From contig CAVOGG010000004.1 in assembly GCA_963695175.1 (NCBI GenBank), positions 496,001 through 560,000 on the forward strand: a stretch of DNA of 64,000 nucleotides, in the 5' to 3' direction. This stretch comes from Fodinibacter sp963695175. Its GTDB lineage: Bacteria > Actinomycetota > Actinomycetes > Actinomycetales > Dermatophilaceae. The notes under the pieces are model-generated. The model saw only the letters and a list, made by a program, of their open reading frames with translations. It was not told the origin of the DNA and ran no database searches. Of this stretch, positions 45,879 to 53,960 are shown piece by piece; positions within the stretch are counted from its first letter, which is position 1; each line of letters begins with the position of its first letter. Made by a program: the position numbers and the translations under genes.

Positions 45879-46468
45879 GCGGCGAGCAGCAGGCAGACGC
45901 CGCCACCGATCCGGCGCAGCGTCGACAGCTTCATCCAGGTCAGCAGGGTGCGACCGAGGGCTGCGGCGAGCCCGGACACGACGACGAGCGCGAGGAACGC
46001 CCCGACGAACACCGACACCGGGTCGTCGTAGCGCACCACCAGCGACGCGGTGAGGATCTGCGACAGGTCGCCCCACTCGGCGAGGAAGAGCACCGTGAAG
46101 CTGAGCGTCACGACCCGCCACCCCACGACCTGACGGGCCGACTTGGCGCCGAACTCCGCCTCGGTCTCGGCCTCTTCCGTGTCGGCCTTCCCAGCGCCGC
46201 GCAGCAACAGGATGCCGCCGAGCAGGAACATCAGGCACGCCACCACCTCGACCCAGGTGCGTGGCAGGCGCGAGATCAGGCCGCCGGCCAGCACCGCCAC
46301 CGCGGTCTGCACGAAGAAGGCCAGGCAGACACCGATCCACACCAGCAGCGGACGCCAGCGGGTCGACATCACCAGCGTCGCGATGAAGGTCTTGTCGGGA
46401 AGCTCGACGAGGAAGATGGTGCCGAAGACGACGGCGGCGGTCGTGAAGTCGAGTCCCACGGCGTCCAC
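45845..46468 (-). CDS. TMEM165/GDT1 family cation transporter
   Basis: A 207-residue membrane protein with six helices arranged as two repeats. The family motif E-x-G-D-[KR]-[TS] appears as ELPDKTFIATLVMS in repeat 1 and EWGDLSQILTASLV in repeat 2. Members transport Mn2+ or Ca2+ and affect glycosylation. In the first motif the Gly is replaced by Pro. Start: GTG 46468 or 46459, the longer form is given. Divergent from DUF4446. Confidence 0.87.
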   Translation of the reverse strand: MDAVGLDFTTAAVVFGTIFLVELPDKTFIATLVMSTRWRPLLVWIGVCLAFFVQTAVAVLAGGLISRLPRTWVEVVACLMFLLGGILLLRGAGKADTEEAETEAEFGAKSARQVVGWRVVTLSFTVLFLAEWGDLSQILTASLVVRYDDPVSVFVGAFLALVVVSGLAAALGRTLLTWMKLSTLRRIGGGVCLLLAAYTAVEIAGVL

Positions 46469-46558
46469 CCTAGGCAGCACAGCGGATGCCGCGCGCACCG
46501 GGCAACGCCCGTGGGACGCCGAGCATGGAATGACCGGCCCCGGTTCGGCGCCAGCGCC

Positions 46559-46564
46559 TAGCCT
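46559..46564 (+). promoter_or_regulatory. -10 box (TAGCCT) of a leaderless promoter for DUF4446-pheA
   Basis: TAGCCT ends seven bases before the GTG at 46572; no ribosome site is present between. Confidence 0.5.
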
Positions 46565-46571
46565 GTGCCTC

Positions 46572-47009
46572 GTGGACTCGTCGCTGCTCCCGCACGCCGC
46601 AGAGGTGCTGGCGCTCGCGATCCCCCTCGCGGTCGCGGTGGTCCTCGTCGTGGGCCTGGTCGTGCTCCTGCGCCGCTCGGCCGAGGTGCGGCGCCGGGTC
46701 ACCGCGCTCGAGCAGCACCGGCCTGCCGGCGACGCCGACCTCGCCGCGCTGCGTGCCGACCTCGGCCAGGCACTTCGGCACGTGGCCGTGGTGCGCTACG
46801 ACGCGTTCGGCGACATGGGCGGCCGGCTGAGCTTCAGTGCCGCCGTCATCGACGACCACGGCGACGGCCTGGTGTTCAGCTCGATCCACGCGCGCGGCGA
46901 GTCGCGCACCTACGCCAAGGGCGTCGTCGGGGGCAGCTCGGACGCCACCCTCACCCCCGAGGAGCAGCAGGCCCTGGCCGCTGCCCGCACCGGCAAGGAG
47001 ACCCCGTGA
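46572..47009 (+). CDS. DUF4446 family protein
   Basis: A 145-residue protein with one N-terminal membrane helix (VLALAIPLAVAVVLVVGLVVLL), a short coiled coil (RSAEVRRRVTALEQHR) and a C-terminal domain VAVVRYDAFGDMGGRLSFSAAVIDDHGDGLVFSSIH, the DUF4446 signature. Role unknown. The next gene pheA starts inside its stop codon (GTGA), an arrangement repeatedly seen in actinobacteria. Confidence 0.85.
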   Translation: MDSSLLPHAAEVLALAIPLAVAVVLVVGLVVLLRRSAEVRRRVTALEQHRPAGDADLAALRADLGQALRHVAVVRYDAFGDMGGRLSFSAAVIDDHGDGLVFSSIHARGESRTYAKGVVGGSSDATLTPEEQQALAAARTGKETP

Positions 47010-47932
47010 CCCGCTTCGGCTACCTCGGCCCCGAGGGCACCTTCACCTCGATGGCCCTCGACGCCTGGGGGCCCGCGGTCGGTGGCGGCCGCACGGCCTA
47101 CGGCTCGGTCGACGCGGCGCTGGCCGCCCTGCGGTCCGGCGACATCGACGGCGCCATGGTGCCGATCGAGAACTCCGTCGAGGGCGGCGTCTCCGCCACG
47201 CTCGACGCCCTCGCCAGCGGCGACCCGCTGGTCGTCACCGGCGAGGTGCTCGTGCCGGTGACCTTCGTGCTCGCGGGCCGCCCCGGCACCACCCTGCGTG
47301 ACGTGCACGCCGTCGGCACCCACTCGCACGCGTGGGCCCAGGTGCGCGGCTGGATGGGCGACCACCTGCCGGATGCCGTGTACGTGCCCACGCTGTCGAC
47401 CGCGGCCGCCGCCCAGGGTCTCGAGCAGGGCCCGCAGTCCTACGACGCCGCGGTCTGCGCCCCCGCCGCCGCACGACTGCACGGGCTGGAGGTGCTCGCC
47501 GACGGCATCGGCGACATGCAGGCCGCCGTGACCCGGTTCGTGCTCGTCGCCCGACCCGGTGCACTGCCGGAGCCGACCGGCGCCGACAAGACCACTGTCG
47601 TGCTGTTCCAGCGCGACGACCACGCCGGCGGCCTGCTCGCGCTGCTCGAGCAGTTCGCCGCCCGCGGCATCAACATGACCCGGCTCGAGTCGCGCCCGAC
47701 GAAGGAGTCGATGGGGTCGTACTGCTTCTCGATCGACCTCGAGGGCCACGTGCTCGACGAGCGGGTCGGCGAGGCCCTGATGGGGCTGCGCCGGATCTGC
47801 GCCGAGGTGCGCTTCCTGGGCTCCTACCCGCGGGCGGACCGGCAGCGGGCGAGCATCGCGCCGCTGACCAGCGACACCGACTTCACCGCGGCCCGGTCGT
47901 GGCTGCAGGGCATCCGTTCCCGCCGCTCCTGA
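47006..47932 (+). CDS. pheA: Prephenate dehydratase
   Basis: A 308-residue single-function prephenate dehydratase. The catalytic domain opens with FGYLGPEGTFTSMAL; DGAMVPIENSVEGGVSATLD and THSHAWAQ follow; the Thr-Arg-Phe site is VTRFVLVAR. The ACT regulatory domain has TTVVLFQRDDHAGGLLALLEQFAARGINMTRLESRPTKE, binding phenylalanine for feedback control. It converts prephenate to phenylpyruvate in phenylalanine synthesis. Coupled to DUF4446 by GTGA. An 18-residue tail extends past the ACT domain. Confidence 0.93.
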   Translation: MTRFGYLGPEGTFTSMALDAWGPAVGGGRTAYGSVDAALAALRSGDIDGAMVPIENSVEGGVSATLDALASGDPLVVTGEVLVPVTFVLAGRPGTTLRDVHAVGTHSHAWAQVRGWMGDHLPDAVYVPTLSTAAAAQGLEQGPQSYDAAVCAPAAARLHGLEVLADGIGDMQAAVTRFVLVARPGALPEPTGADKTTVVLFQRDDHAGGLLALLEQFAARGINMTRLESRPTKESMGSYCFSIDLEGHVLDERVGEALMGLRRICAEVRFLGSYPRADRQRASIAPLTSDTDFTAARSWLQGIRSRRS

Positions 47933-47950
47933 CCCACCAGGGTCACTGCC

Positions 47951-47965
47951 CGCCCGATCCGGGCG
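47951..47965. terminator. Short hairpin between pheA and the META gene
   Basis: CGCCCG (47951-47956) pairs with CGGGCG (47960-47965) around a three-base loop, lying between two converging genes. Candidate bidirectional terminator without U-tract. Confidence 0.45.
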
Positions 47966-48455
47966 TCAGGATGCCGGCACGGTCGCCGTCGTGCCCTCCG
48001 GCTCACGCTCGAGTCCCAGCCACCACTGCTCGCCGTCGCCCCAGTGCACGAAGAGGTAGGGCCCAGAGACCTCCAGTCGTGGGTTGCTCGCGAGCATCTC
48101 GGTGACCCAGCGCTCCTGCTCCATCAGTGCCGGCTCGCACGCCATCCGGGTCGACACCAGTGGGCCGGTCAGCAGCACGCTGTCCTGGACGGACACCGGG
48201 CCGCCAACGGTGTTGCAGCCGGTCTCGGCGGACACCCGACCGTCCTCGAAGGCCAGGCGCACCGGAGCCTGGACCGGTGCCGGCGTCGTTCCCGCTGGGG
48301 TGGCCAGCCAGCGGCCGGAGAGGTCGGAGACACCGCTCACCGGCAGCGAACCGTTGGCCGTGTCGTCGCCCGCCGGCGAGCGTGGCCGCGACGGCGAGCG
48401 CCGCGACCAGCGCCACGACACCACCGACCACCAGGAACGTGCGTGCGTCCCTCAT
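47966..48455 (-). CDS. META-domain protein with N-terminal anchor, frameshifted
   Basis: From ATG 48455 the first frame encodes MRDARTFLVVGGVVALVAALAVAATLAGG, a membrane anchor or signal. The second frame carries the META domain: LSGRWLATPAG, VRLAFEDGRVSAETGCNTVGG, LVSTRMACEPALMEQERWVTEML. One surplus base in the CCC run at 48369-48371 separates them; without it there are exactly 163 codons. META (HslJ-like) domains are small extracytoplasmic domains linked to heat or antibiotic stress. ATG overlaps the stop of the acyltransferase upstream (ATGA). Probably intact in reality. Confidence 0.75.
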
Positions 48456-49507
48456 CGGATCCTGACCTCGTCGGGCCCTGGCTCGTGCCCGGGGAGGTAC
48501 GGCGCGGCGTTCTGCTCGACCCAGGCGTCGACCTCGCCCCACCGCTCGTCGAGCCACCGCGCGAACGCCTCCGCCTCGAGCGGCACGGTGGCCGCCGCAT
48601 ACGTCCACGTCTTGACCAGGAGCGGACGGTCGTCGAACGGCAGGGCCTCCCAGATCATCCGTGGGGTCGAGAGCCGGGCCAGACCGGCGTGGGCGAGCAC
48701 CATGACGTCGGCCTCGGGGCGCGCCACGCGGGCCGCCCAGGCGCCGCGCGTCTTGGGCGGCAGCACGTTGTGCAGCTGCTCGGCGCGGCGGGCCCGGGCG
48801 AGCTCGCCGCGCGCGCGCAGCCGGCGGATGTAGCCCTCTCGGCGGCCGGGGGTCCAGTTCTTGCCCTCGGGGAAGATGACGAAGACGTCGTCGTCCTGCA
48901 TCGACTCGGCCATCCGGGTCACGCCGGCGACGCGGTCCTCGCCGGCGCCGGAGCCCGAGGGCACGAAGAACGAGTCGAGCCGGCTGAGGATGGTGTCGAT
49001 GGCCGGGTCCCAGCGCAGCGCCTCGGCGAGCACGATCCGCGGCAGGCGGCCCACGGTGCGCGCCATCAGCCAGGCGATGGCGAGCGAGTCGGCGGGCCCG
49101 GCGTGGCGGGCGAGGGTGATCAGCGGCTCGGCGTCGCTGCCGAAGTGCATCCGGTCGGCCAGCACCACCTCCAGCTTCACCCAGCGCCGGGCGTAGTACA
49201 TCAGCGAGTCCAGGGCCTGCGAGAAGAGCCGCTCGTGGTCCTCGCGCCAGGTCGGGGAGGAGTGGTCGGGGCTCTTCGCCCAGAGCGCCCAGCAGCCGAG
49301 CAGCAGCCGGATGTCGACCCACATCAGCACCACGGCCAGGCACGACGCGCGGAACAGCCGGGCTCGGCGGTCGACGAGGACCATGAAGGCCCCGGCGACG
49401 ATCACCGGCACCATCAGCCCGGTGACCACCACCCCGACCAGGGGCCAGAGCACGTGGAGGACCCGACGCACGACCATCGGCGGTGGGGGGATGCTGCGTG
49501 CGCCCAT
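48452..49507 (-). CDS. PlsC-like acyltransferase family membrane protein
   Basis: A 351-residue protein with two N-terminal membrane helices (VLWPLVGVVVTGLMVPVIVAGAFMVL, ASCLAVVLMWVDIRLLLGCWAL) and an acyltransferase domain. The catalytic H-x4-D is HAGPAD in LARHAGPADSLAIA; FVIFPEGKNW is the phosphate-binding box. It probably acylates a lysophospholipid or related glycerolipid at the membrane. C-terminal residues 220-340 are helical (RARGELARARRAEQL). Upstream of and coupled to the META gene by ATGA. Confidence 0.82.
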   Translation of the reverse strand: MGARSIPPPPMVVRRVLHVLWPLVGVVVTGLMVPVIVAGAFMVLVDRRARLFRASCLAVVLMWVDIRLLLGCWALWAKSPDHSSPTWREDHERLFSQALDSLMYYARRWVKLEVVLADRMHFGSDAEPLITLARHAGPADSLAIAWLMARTVGRLPRIVLAEALRWDPAIDTILSRLDSFFVPSGSGAGEDRVAGVTRMAESMQDDDVFVIFPEGKNWTPGRREGYIRRLRARGELARARRAEQLHNVLPPKTRGAWAARVARPEADVMVLAHAGLARLSTPRMIWEALPFDDRPLLVKTWTYAAATVPLEAEAFARWLDERWGEVDAWVEQNAAPYLPGHEPGPDEVRIR

Positions 49508-49532
49508 GGGCGCCAGCGTAGGCGCGAGCTGG

Positions 49533-50366
49533 TCAGGGCGCGGCAAGACCGGCGAGGTAGGCGTCGGTGGCGGACCTCGCCGCGTCCATCCGGTCACGCA
49601 TCCGGCCGGACCTGGCCTGGCCGATCGAGATGTTCGGGCTCTGCGCCGCGCCGCTGGGCAGCACGTGCATCTCGACGTCGTCGGGCACCGTCTCCATCTC
49701 GTGCACGAACCGGTGCCGCCGGCCGATCTCGAAGGCCACCGTCGCCACCTCCCACGGCTTCGTGGGCGGCTTGAGCGGCTGCTCGACCCGCCCGACCTGG
49801 AGCACGAAGATGCGGGTGGCGCCGAGCGCCAGGGCCCGACCGACCGGGATGGAGTGCACCAGCCCCCCGTCGAGGAAGTGCCGGTCGCCGATCCGCACCG
49901 CCGGGAACAGTCCTGGTACCGAGCACGAGGCGACGACCGGGTCGGTGAGGTCACCGTCGGAGAACCACACCGCGCTGGCGTCCTCGATGCAGGCGGCGAC
50001 GCACTGGAAGGGCACCTCGAGGTCCTCGAACCGGCTCACCGGCAGGTAGCGCTCGATCAGGTGGCGCAGCGGGGCGTTCGACAGCAGGTGGGTGCGGTAC
50101 CTCGCCACCCGCGCGGCCTGCCGTACGGGGTTGTCGAGGAAGACGCCCTCGCGCAGCACGGTCTCCCACACCTCGGCGAGCCGGTCGGCACCCCCCGGCC
50201 CGGGGTCGGCGGCGATGAACGCGCCGTTGAGTGCGCCGATGCTGGTGCCCAGCACCAGGTCGGGCCGGATGCCGTGCTCGGCGAGCGCCCGCAGCATCCC
50301 CACCTCGGTGGAGCCGAGCACGCCGCCACCGCCCAGGACGTACGCGGTGAGCTCCTCGCGCGACAT
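49533..50366 (-). CDS. Patatin-like phospholipase
   Basis: A 277-residue serine hydrolase. The oxyanion loop is LGGGGVLGSTEVGMLRAL, the nucleophile elbow is GTSIG near residue 42, and the catalytic Asp sits in FLDGGLVHSIP. These complete the Ser-Asp dyad of the patatin family, which cleaves acyl chains from phospholipids or neutral lipids. ATG 50366 chosen; TTG at 50375 is an alternative. Lies between two acyltransferase genes, suggesting lipid remodelling. Confidence 0.88.
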   Translation of the reverse strand: MSREELTAYVLGGGGVLGSTEVGMLRALAEHGIRPDLVLGTSIGALNGAFIAADPGPGGADRLAEVWETVLREGVFLDNPVRQAARVARYRTHLLSNAPLRHLIERYLPVSRFEDLEVPFQCVAACIEDASAVWFSDGDLTDPVVASCSVPGLFPAVRIGDRHFLDGGLVHSIPVGRALALGATRIFVLQVGRVEQPLKPPTKPWEVATVAFEIGRRHRFVHEMETVPDDVEMHVLPSGAAQSPNISIGQARSGRMRDRMDAARSATDAYLAGLAAP

Positions 50367-50419
50367 ACCGGCCAATGTAGGCCGTCGCCCGGCGTCGTGT
50401 GCCCGGGCCCGGTCACCGG

Positions 50420-50425
50420 TAGCCT
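50420..50425 (+). promoter_or_regulatory. -10 box (TAGCCT) of a leaderless promoter for the HAD-PlsC gene
   Basis: TAGCCT ends six bases before the ATG at 50432 and no ribosome site is visible. Confidence 0.55.
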
Positions 50426-50431
50426 CCCACC

Positions 50432-51808
50432 ATGAGCGGTGCGGCGATCTTCGACCTCGACCGCACCCTGCTCCAGGGCGGCACCGGGCCGCTGCTCTCG
50501 CGGGCGATGTTCGACCTCGGGGTCGTCACCCGCAAGCTGCCCGGCGAGGGTCTGCTCTACGGGATGTTCGACCTGATCGGCGAGACGCTGCCGTCGATCT
50601 TCCTCGCCCGTCAGGCGACGCTGCTCGCCAAGGGCCGCGACGGGGCCACCTTCGACGCCGCCGCGGTGGCCGCCGCCGAGACGATCGCGGCCGTCATCCA
50701 CCCGTTCGCGCTCGCGCTGATCGAGCAGCACAAGGCGGCCGGTCGAACGGTCGTGCTCGCGACGACCACGCCGCACCACCTGATCAAGCCACTCGCCGAC
50801 CGGCTCGGCTTCGACCACGTCATCGCCACGCGCTACACGATCAACGAGGAGGGCCGCTTCGACGGCTCGATCTCGGGCAACTTCGTGTGGTCGCGCGGCA
50901 AGCTCGCGGCCGTGAAGGAGTGGGCGGCCCGCGAGGGTGTCGACCTCTCCGAGAGCTTCGCGTACTCCGACTCGGTCTACGACCTGCCACTGCTGTCGGC
51001 CGTCGGCAGCCCCGCCGCGGTCAACCCCGACCCGCGGCTGGTTCTCTACGCCGTGGCCCGTGGCTGGCCGATCGTGCACTTCGATGTCTCGCCGGGGGTG
51101 CTCAAGGTGCCGGTGCTCGGCGTCGAGCTGCAGCGGCTGCTCTTCCTCGCCAGCCCGCCGGTGTTCTGGCCCTACGCCCGCTTCGACGTCGCCGGCACCG
51201 AGAACATCCCGCGCAGCGGTCCGGCCATCCTCGTCGGCAACCACCGCTCGTACTTCGACATCCCGGCGATGATGCAGATGATGCGCCGCACCAGCCGCAC
51301 GGGGCGCATCCTCGCCAAGCGCGAGCTGTTCGACGTGCCGGTGGTCGGCGCGCTCGCGACGGCGCTCGGCGGCATCCCCGTCGACCGCGCCGGCGGGGGC
51401 CTGGAGTCGTTCGAGCACGCCGCCGCGGCGCTCGAGGGCGGCGAGCTGGTCTGCCTGCTGCCGCAGGGCACCATCCCGCGCGGCGAGAAGTTCTACGACC
51501 CGGTGCTCAAGGGTCGCACCGGTGCGGCCCGGCTGGCCGCGATGACCGGGGCGCCGGTCATCCCGTTCGGGGTCTGGGGGTCCGAGCGGGTGTGGCCGCG
51601 CTCGGAACCGGTGCCCCGCATGTTCAACCTCACCGACCCGCCGACCGTGCGCGTGCGGGTCGGCCCACCCGTCGAGCTCAAGCTTCGCTCCGCGGCCGCA
51701 GACACCCGCCGGATCATGGCGGCGATCACCGACTGCCTGCCCCCCGAGGCGCGCGAGCGCCACACGCCCACCGACGAGGAGATCCGGCTCGCCACCCCGG
51801 GGAAGTGA
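50432..51808 (+). CDS. HAD-IB phosphatase / 1-acylglycerol-3-phosphate acyltransferase fusion
   Basis: A 458-residue two-domain protein. Residues 1-220 are a HAD-IB phosphatase (FDLDRTLLQGG, AGRTVVLATTTPHH, AYSDSVYDLPLL); residues 235-440 are a PlsC acyltransferase (VGNHRSYFDIPAM with H-x4-D, GIPVDRAGGG, LLPQGTIPRGEKFYDP, AAMTGAPVIPFGVWGS). The same fusion occurs in mycobacteria (Rv2483c-like). It may couple dephosphorylation and acylation in phospholipid synthesis. Leaderless start likely. The efe operon follows about 105 bases downstream. Confidence 0.9.
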   Translation: MSGAAIFDLDRTLLQGGTGPLLSRAMFDLGVVTRKLPGEGLLYGMFDLIGETLPSIFLARQATLLAKGRDGATFDAAAVAAAETIAAVIHPFALALIEQHKAAGRTVVLATTTPHHLIKPLADRLGFDHVIATRYTINEEGRFDGSISGNFVWSRGKLAAVKEWAAREGVDLSESFAYSDSVYDLPLLSAVGSPAAVNPDPRLVLYAVARGWPIVHFDVSPGVLKVPVLGVELQRLLFLASPPVFWPYARFDVAGTENIPRSGPAILVGNHRSYFDIPAMMQMMRRTSRTGRILAKRELFDVPVVGALATALGGIPVDRAGGGLESFEHAAAALEGGELVCLLPQGTIPRGEKFYDPVLKGRTGAARLAAMTGAPVIPFGVWGSERVWPRSEPVPRMFNLTDPPTVRVRVGPPVELKLRSAAADTRRIMAAITDCLPPEARERHTPTDEEIRLATPGK

Positions 51809-51861
51809 GCATGCGGGCAGCTGTTCCGCAGGGCGGATCGTGATTTGACCTCCATCCCTCA

Positions 51862-51894
51862 TTAGGGTTACCTAAGTCAGGTAAGCCTTACCTG
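51862..51894 (+). promoter_or_regulatory. Iron box (DtxR/IdeR-type operator) upstream of efeUOB
   Basis: CAGGTAAG-C-CTTACCTG at 51878-51894 is a perfect 8-1-8 palindrome matching the DtxR/IdeR iron box pattern. A second half-matching site, TTAGG-GTTA-CCTAA, lies directly upstream at 51862-51875. TTGACC at 51845-51850 may be the -35 box, which puts both sites over the promoter. Iron-loaded repressor would shut the operon when iron is plentiful. Confidence 0.75.
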
Positions 51895-51914
51895 TATCGG
51901 ATGGAGCCGCTGGG

Positions 51915-52769
51915 ATGTTCGTCAGCAACGCCCTGATCGGGCTGCGTGAGGGCCTGGAGGCGGCGCTCGTCGTCGTCATCCTGCTCGCGTTCCTCACCAA
52001 GACGAACCGCACCTGGGGCATCCGTTACGTCTGGCTGGGCGTGGGCAGCGCGATCGCGCTGTCGGTCGTGCTGGGCGCCGCCCTCACCTACGGCACCCGG
52101 CAGCTGTCCTTCGAGGCGCAGGAGCTGATCGGCGGCCTCGCGAGCATCATCGCCGTCGGCTTCGTCACCGTGATGGTCTTCTGGATGAAGTCCGCCGCAC
52201 GCACGATCTCCGGCGAGCTCAAGGGCAAGCTCGACCGCGCCCTCGACCTCGGCCCGCTCGCCGTCGCGCTGGTCGCGTTCCTCGGGGTCGGGCGCGAGGG
52301 GCTCGAGACCGCGATCTTCTTCTACGCCACCGCCCAGGCCGCCGGCGACGGCAACAACCTGCCGCTGCTCGGCTGGGTCGTCGGCTTCGCCGGCGCCGTG
52401 TTCCTCGGCTGGCTGATCTACCGCGGGGCCCTGAAGATCAACCTCGGCGCGTTCTTCAAGTGGACCGGCGTCGCGCTGATCCTCGTCGCGGGCGGCATCC
52501 TCTCCTACGGCATCCACGACCTGCAGGAGGCCGGCGTGCTGCCCGGCCTGGACAACCTCGCCTTCGACGTCTCCGGCACCGTCGACCCGACCAGCTGGTA
52601 CGCGACGCTGCTCAAGGGCACGCTGAACTTCACCCCGGCGACCACCGTGCTCCAGGCCGTCGCGTGGGTGCTGTACGTCGGCACCGTCATGTTCTTCTTC
52701 CTGCGGCCGGCCCGCCCCCGGGTCACGCCCGCTGCCGCCCCGCCGGTCCAGCACTCGGCCTCCGCCTGA
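51915..52769 (+). CDS. efeU: Ferrous iron permease EfeU (FTR1 family)
   Basis: A 284-residue permease with seven helices. The two R-E-x-x-E motifs are REGLEAALVV (helix 1) and GREGLETAIFF (helix 4), required for iron translocation. It moves iron through the membrane after oxidation by partner proteins. ATG 51915 follows ATGGAGCCGCTGGG and lies 20 bases after the iron box. First gene of the efeUOB operon; efeO starts 48 bases downstream. Confidence 0.93.
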   Translation: MFVSNALIGLREGLEAALVVVILLAFLTKTNRTWGIRYVWLGVGSAIALSVVLGAALTYGTRQLSFEAQELIGGLASIIAVGFVTVMVFWMKSAARTISGELKGKLDRALDLGPLAVALVAFLGVGREGLETAIFFYATAQAAGDGNNLPLLGWVVGFAGAVFLGWLIYRGALKINLGAFFKWTGVALILVAGGILSYGIHDLQEAGVLPGLDNLAFDVSGTVDPTSWYATLLKGTLNFTPATTVLQAVAWVLYVGTVMFFFLRPARPRVTPAAAPPVQHSASA

Positions 52770-52817
52770 CCCGCTGTTCCACCCCCGCCCGACCCCACCA
52801 CGCCAGGAGATCCGTCC

Positions 52818-53960
52818 GTGCGCACCCGTCCTCTCGCCCTCGCCGCAACCCTCGCCCTGCCGGTGGCGATCGCGCTCACCGGCTGCTCCGGGTCCGACGG
52901 CGCCTCCGACGGCGCGTCCGGCGACACGATCTCGGTCAAGGCCAGTGACACCGCGTGCGAGGTCTCGCACGCGCAGGCCCCGGCCGGCACCGTGCAGTTC
53001 ACGATCACGAACTCGGGCAACAAGGTCAACGAGTTCTACGTCTACGCCGAGGGCGACCGGATCGTCGGCGAGGTCGAGAACGTCGCGCCCGGCCTGACCC
53101 GCACCTTCCACGTCGACCTGTCCGAGCCGGGCGCCTACCAGACCGCCTGCAAGCCGGGGATGGTGGGCGACGGCATCCGCGCCGCGTTCACCGTCACCGG
53201 GGCCTCGGCCGAACCCAGGTCGGGTGACGAGAACCTCGCCGCCGCCGTCGACGAGTACCAGCGCTACGTCGGCGCGCAGTCCGACGCCTTCCTCGCGCGC
53301 ACGACGGAGTTCGTCGAGCTCGTCAAGGCCGGCAAGGTCGACGAGGCCAAGGCGCTCTACCCGATCGCCCGGTCCTACTGGGAGCGCATCGAGCCGGTCG
53401 CGGAGTCGTTCGGCGACCTCGACCCCAAGATCGACGGGCGCGCCGAGGTGGTCGACGAGGGCATGGCGTTCACCGGCTACCACCGCCTCGAGAAGGACCT
53501 GTGGGAGGACGGCCTCCAGCCCGACTCGGGTGCCATCGCCGACCAGCTGCTCACCGACGTCACCGAGCTCGTGACCAAGGCCAAGGCCGTCGAGCTGAAC
53601 CCGCTCCAGCTCGCCAACGGGTCCAAGGCCCTGCTCGACGAGATCGCCACCGGCAAGATCACCGGCGAGGAGGAGCGCTACAGCCACACCGACCTGTGGG
53701 ACTTCGAGGCCAACTTCCAGGGGTCGAAGGCCGCCATCCAGGCGCTGCGCCCCTACCTCGAGGCACAGGACCCGGCCCTGGTCGCGACCATCGACGAGCG
53801 TGCCAAGGCCCTGACCGCGCTGCTCGCGACGCACGCGGCCGCGGATGGGTACGTGCTGTACCCCGCGCTCACGCCGGCCGACCTCAAGGCCCTCACCGCG
53901 GCGCTCGACGCGTTCTCCGAGCCGGTCTCCAAGGTCGCCGGGGCGGTGGCCCAGGGATGA
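52818..53960 (+). CDS. efeO: Iron uptake lipoprotein EfeO (cupredoxin + imelysin domains)
   Basis: A 380-residue lipoprotein; lipobox LTGC at about residues 20-23. Residues 35-130 are a cupredoxin-like domain (AGTVQFTITNSGNKVNEFYVYAEGDRIVGEV, ending ACKPGMVGDGI), and residues 140-375 are the M75/imelysin-like domain with the HxxE-type site GYHRLEKDLW. It binds iron outside the cell and hands it to EfeU. GTG 52818 follows AGGAGATCC. Its stop overlaps efeB (ATGA). Confidence 0.92.
   Translation: MRTRPLALAATLALPVAIALTGCSGSDGASDGASGDTISVKASDTACEVSHAQAPAGTVQFTITNSGNKVNEFYVYAEGDRIVGEVENVAPGLTRTFHVDLSEPGAYQTACKPGMVGDGIRAAFTVTGASAEPRSGDENLAAAVDEYQRYVGAQSDAFLARTTEFVELVKAGKVDEAKALYPIARSYWERIEPVAESFGDLDPKIDGRAEVVDEGMAFTGYHRLEKDLWEDGLQPDSGAIADQLLTDVTELVTKAKAVELNPLQLANGSKALLDEIATGKITGEEERYSHTDLWDFEANFQGSKAAIQALRPYLEAQDPALVATIDERAKALTALLATHAAADGYVLYPALTPADLKALTAALDAFSEPVSKVAGAVAQG

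Noticed and set aside
51888..53834. A 648-codon minus-strand frame opposite efeU/efeO
   Set aside because: No domain and shadow composition; efeU and efeO are unambiguous on the plus strand.
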